A stretch of 7,669 nt of DNA from RECH01 sp964431105 (GTDB taxonomy: Bacteria > Cyanobacteriota > Cyanobacteriia > RECH01), in NCBI GenBank assembly GCA_964431105.1, contig CAYSIR010000197.1:1-7669 (forward strand). Reading direction: 5' to 3'. The position numbers and the translations under genes were made by a program. The notes below the pieces were generated by a model, which was given only the letters and a program-made list of their open reading frames with translations, was not told the DNA's origin and did no database searches. Shown here in pieces: positions 5,568-7,669 of this stretch (position 1 is its first letter; each line of letters begins with the position of its first letter).

Positions 5568-6949
5568 CTAATCCTCCTGTTTCCTTGATTGTGATGAGTA
5601 GCCTTGTCCTGGCTGCAACGGTTCCGCTTCAGGTTTATGGACTGCCGCAGCCGTCTGTTCAGCAAGCCCAAGCCTCGGCTGAGCGCTTTTATCGACGGGG
5701 AGTAAATGATTTAGACGATGGCGATTTTGATGAGGCGGCGGCTGAGTTTAGCCGTGCGATCGCGCTTGATCCGAACTACTCCCTTGCTTACGCTGGACGC
5801 GGCAAAGCGCGGGTGTCGCTGGGCGATTTGGATGGCGCACTTCAGGATTTTAGTCAGGCGATCGCCCTTTCCCCCGACAATGCAGATGCCTACATCGGAC
5901 GCGGCAATGTCTACACGCGGCTGGGGCGCTATTCTGATGCCCGCGCAGACTTGAATGATGCGGTGCGCCTCGCTCCGGATTCAGCCGCTAGCTATCTCTT
6001 TCGCGGCATTCTCCACGCCGCAACGGGGGAACACGCCCGTGCCATTGCGGACTTTGATGAAGCCCTAGCGCTCAATCCAGCCTATGCGGAAGCGTTGGTC
6101 TATCGCGGATCGAGTCAGTTAGCCTTGGGCAATCAAGAGGGCGCGATCGCAGATTTTGACCAGGCCATTGCCATTCGTCCTCGCTACACCGAAGCCTACA
6201 TCAATCGAGGAATTGCTTACTACAACGCTGGAAATTTTGCAGCAGGGTTGGCGGACTTTAACACGGCACTGAGCCAAGCCGATTCTGCGACAGCCTACCT
6301 CAACCGCGCGTACATTTATGCCAGTACGGGGAATTTAGCGGCCGCCCTCACGGACTATAGTTCAGCGATCGCCTTGAACCCAGGGTTATCTGATGCCTTT
6401 TTGGGACGGGCTCTAGTGTTGGCAGCCGCCGATCGCCCTGCCGAAGCGATTGCTGATTTAACCGAAGCGATCGCTCTCAACCCCAGTAATCCAGCGGCCT
6501 TCAAAGCCAGGGCAGATGTATATCTGTCTGTGGGTGATGCTCAGGCCGCATTGAGTGACTACAATCAAACCATTCAGCTTCAGCCGGGGCTGGCTGCGGC
6601 CTACCAAGGGCGATCGGCAGCGCGATTAGCGTTGGGTGACACCAGCGGTGCCCTCGATGACTTAAACCAAGCAATTGACCAGGGCGGTGACGCTCAGGCA
6701 TACCTCGATCGCGGTTCATTACGGGCTGGGCTGGGAGATACCAATACGGCCCTGTCTGACTATACGCAAGCGATCGCCCAAAACCCTCGACTTGCAGATG
6801 CCTACTTCGGGCGTGCTTTAGTGCATGTGTCCCTTGGTAATACCAGTGCTGCAATGAGTGACTTTGAAACAGCGGCCGACCTCTTCCGCGAGATGAGTAT
6901 GGCCAATCGCTATCGAGAAACCCTCGAACAAATGCGGGCCCTGCGGTAA
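5564..6949 (+). CDS. Probably exported protein of twelve TPRs
   Basis: The 461-residue product opens with a hydrophobic segment at about 6-24 (VSLIVMSSLVLAATVPLQV) followed by a polar region, which suggests a signal peptide with cleavage near VYG (24-26). The part before the hydrophobic core has no lysine or arginine, which is unusual, so a membrane anchor or poor export remains possible. Residues 41-446 are twelve back-to-back TPRs beginning near 41, 75, 109, 143, 177, 211, 244, 278, 312, 346, 379 and 413; units 6 and 10 are 33 residues rather than 34. The consensus is AY..RG......G....A..DF..AIALNP. TPR arrays are protein-binding scaffolds; no catalytic domain is seen and the partner is unknown. 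The ATG is set by an in-frame TGA at 5531. No Shine-Dalgarno is seen; translation may be coupled through the ATGA overlap. Six HIP1 sites lie in it, all in phase and all coding for Ala-Ile-Ala. Confidence 0.88.
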   Translation: MTNPPVSLIVMSSLVLAATVPLQVYGLPQPSVQQAQASAERFYRRGVNDLDDGDFDEAAAEFSRAIALDPNYSLAYAGRGKARVSLGDLDGALQDFSQAIALSPDNADAYIGRGNVYTRLGRYSDARADLNDAVRLAPDSAASYLFRGILHAATGEHARAIADFDEALALNPAYAEALVYRGSSQLALGNQEGAIADFDQAIAIRPRYTEAYINRGIAYYNAGNFAAGLADFNTALSQADSATAYLNRAYIYASTGNLAAALTDYSSAIALNPGLSDAFLGRALVLAAADRPAEAIADLTEAIALNPSNPAAFKARADVYLSVGDAQAALSDYNQTIQLQPGLAAAYQGRSAARLALGDTSGALDDLNQAIDQGGDAQAYLDRGSLRAGLGDTNTALSDYTQAIAQNPRLADAYFGRALVHVSLGNTSAAMSDFETAADLFREMSMANRYRETLEQMRALR

Positions 6950-7003
6950 TGCCGACTGCTAGCCCGTTGATGGACAACAAGCAGGTGAGTTTTGGGTCAG
7001 GTG

Positions 7004-7023
7004 GGCATCGGGAACCGGCTGCC
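7004..7023. terminator. Weak hairpin between convergent genes
   Basis: GGCA (7004-7007) pairs with TGCC (7020-7023), and CGG (7009-7011) with CCG (7015-7017) around a GAA loop, with small bulges. It lies in the 89-nt gap between the convergent TPR and permease genes, where a two-way terminator would be expected. No U-tract follows, so the call is tentative. Confidence 0.3.
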
Positions 7024-7038
7024 TCAGATTGTTGCGCC

Positions 7039-7669
7039 CTATGCGCCCATGCCGGAATAGCGCTTTAGGCCTTGCCACCACAGCCAGCGGTTGATTGCAA
7101 AAAAGATGACCGTCCATCCTACGGTGGCGATCGCCGCTTGTCCGAGATTGACCGGCAGCCCAACCAGCAAATTGGCAGGAATGCTAATCAAATAGGGAAA
7201 TGGTGTCCACAGTACGACGGTTCGCACCATGGGCGGAAAGACCTCCAGCGGCGCTACCATGCCAGACAAAAATAGGTAGAGCAAAAACCAAAACTGTTCG
7301 ATCGCGACAGCCCGCTCCATCCAAAAAGCAAACATTGAAAAGGTGTACTGCATCAAGAACCGCAGAATGTAGGCAAAGACAGTGGCGATCGCGCATAGCC
7401 CCAACTGCGGCAGCGTCGGCAACCAAGCAGCTTTAGGATACAGCAGAAAAAAAAGCGCCATCATCGCGGCAATAATGGGAAACCGAGAAAACCGTTCGGC
7501 TGTATGGGAGATGAAGTGATGCCAGCCTGGATCGAGCGGCTGTAGCAGCTTTGGCGATAGCTGGCCTTCGACCACCTGCCGCTCAAAGTCCCAAATTACC
7601 CACACGACGGTCAACTGACGCACCCAGAACACCGCAATGAAGTAACGCACAAACTCTAGAGCATTGAGG
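7039..7669 (-). CDS. ABC-2-type transporter permease, 5' end beyond window
   Basis: About 209 codons are visible, ending with TAG at 7041-7039. A GTG at 7650 is not the likely start, because the frame stays open to the window edge (LNALEFVRYF), and family members have one or two more helices there. The visible protein is strongly hydrophobic with membrane segments near 58-73, 84-103, 115-135, 145-165 and 172-190 (counted from that GTG). A cytoplasmic loop, VVEGQLSPKLLQPLDP (26-41), matches the pattern 'G.L...LL.PL.' of the ABC2_membrane_6 (DUF990) permeases. These form the channel of ABC exporters together with a second permease and an ATPase, which would be sought to the right of the window. 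Substrate cannot be told. Two HIP1 sites (7127, 7385) lie in it. Confidence 0.82.
   Translation of the reverse strand, partial: LNALEFVRYFIAVFWVRQLTVVWVIWDFERQVVEGQLSPKLLQPLDPGWHHFISHTAERFSRFPIIAAMMALFFLLYPKAAWLPTLPQLGLCAIATVFAYILRFLMQYTFSMFAFWMERAVAIEQFWFLLYLFLSGMVAPLEVFPPMVRTVVLWTPFPYLISIPANLLVGLPVNLGQAAIATVGWTVIFFAINRWLWWQGLKRYSGMGA

Larger units (their letters stand above)
1732..7392. repeat. HIP1 octamers GCGATCGC, 18 copies
   Basis: Exact palindromes start at 1732, 2506, 2749, 3562, 4180, 4375, 4905, 5211, 5279, 5513, 5756, 5858, 6143, 6365, 6467, 6770, 7127 and 7385. HIP1 is the highly repeated octamer of many cyanobacterial genomes. None occurs before 1732; cysteine synthase has only near matches such as GCGATCGA (near 888 and 1049) and CCGATCGC (1342). 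Confidence 0.9.

Noticed and set aside
7072..7436. Plus-strand frames opposite the permease
   Set aside because: Shadow frames; the minus-strand product has clear membrane segments and a family motif.
1..7669. CRISPR array, tRNA, rRNA, integrase or transposase gene
   Set aside because: No regularly spaced direct repeats, no tRNA-like fold noticed by eye, and no DDE, integrase or relaxase motif in any frame read.

Overview
The window is chromosomal DNA from a cyanobacterium. Evidence: 18 exact copies of the HIP1 octamer GCGATCGC, a Ser/Thr kinase fused to TPRs of a typically cyanobacterial kind, a CBS-domain protein whose tail resembles the Calvin-cycle regulator CP12, and palindromic dispersed repeats of the sort seen between genes in filamentous cyanobacteria. 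Species cannot be told from this stretch.

Layout. 1-378: intergenic, with two hairpin-forming repeats (6-72 and 101-141). 379-1377 (+): cysteine synthase. 1382-1837 (-): small two-CBS protein, convergent with cysteine synthase and only 4 nt away, with its own -10 box and Shine-Dalgarno. 1880-3479: a 1.6-kb gene-poor stretch holding a second copy of the 101-141 palindrome in opposite orientation (2112-2152), a possible eroded minus-strand gene (1952-2284), a hairpin (2321-2353) and a possible 37-residue ORF (3353-3466). 3480-5354 (+): Ser/Thr kinase with eight C-terminal TPR units in two matching blocks. 5355-5567: an open hydrophobic frame that continues the kinase frame past its stop and ends in an ATGA overlap with the next gene. 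5564-6949 (+): probably exported protein made almost wholly of 12 TPRs. 7039-end (-): ABC-2-type transporter permease, cut by the window edge.

How the genes relate. Cysteine synthase and the CBS protein converge and need not be functionally linked. The kinase and the second TPR protein are co-directional, 209 nt apart, and plausibly co-transcribed; a cytoplasmic kinase with a TPR docking arm next to an exported TPR protein suggests, but does not prove, a shared signalling or envelope role. The permease is convergent with them.

No wholly new multi-gene system is evident. The most unusual points are the CP12-like tail on the CBS protein with one cysteine of the redox pair replaced by alanine, the in-frame hydrophobic extension after the kinase stop, the paired 41-bp palindromes, and the use of HIP1 sites as Ala-Ile-Ala codons at a fixed TPR position.
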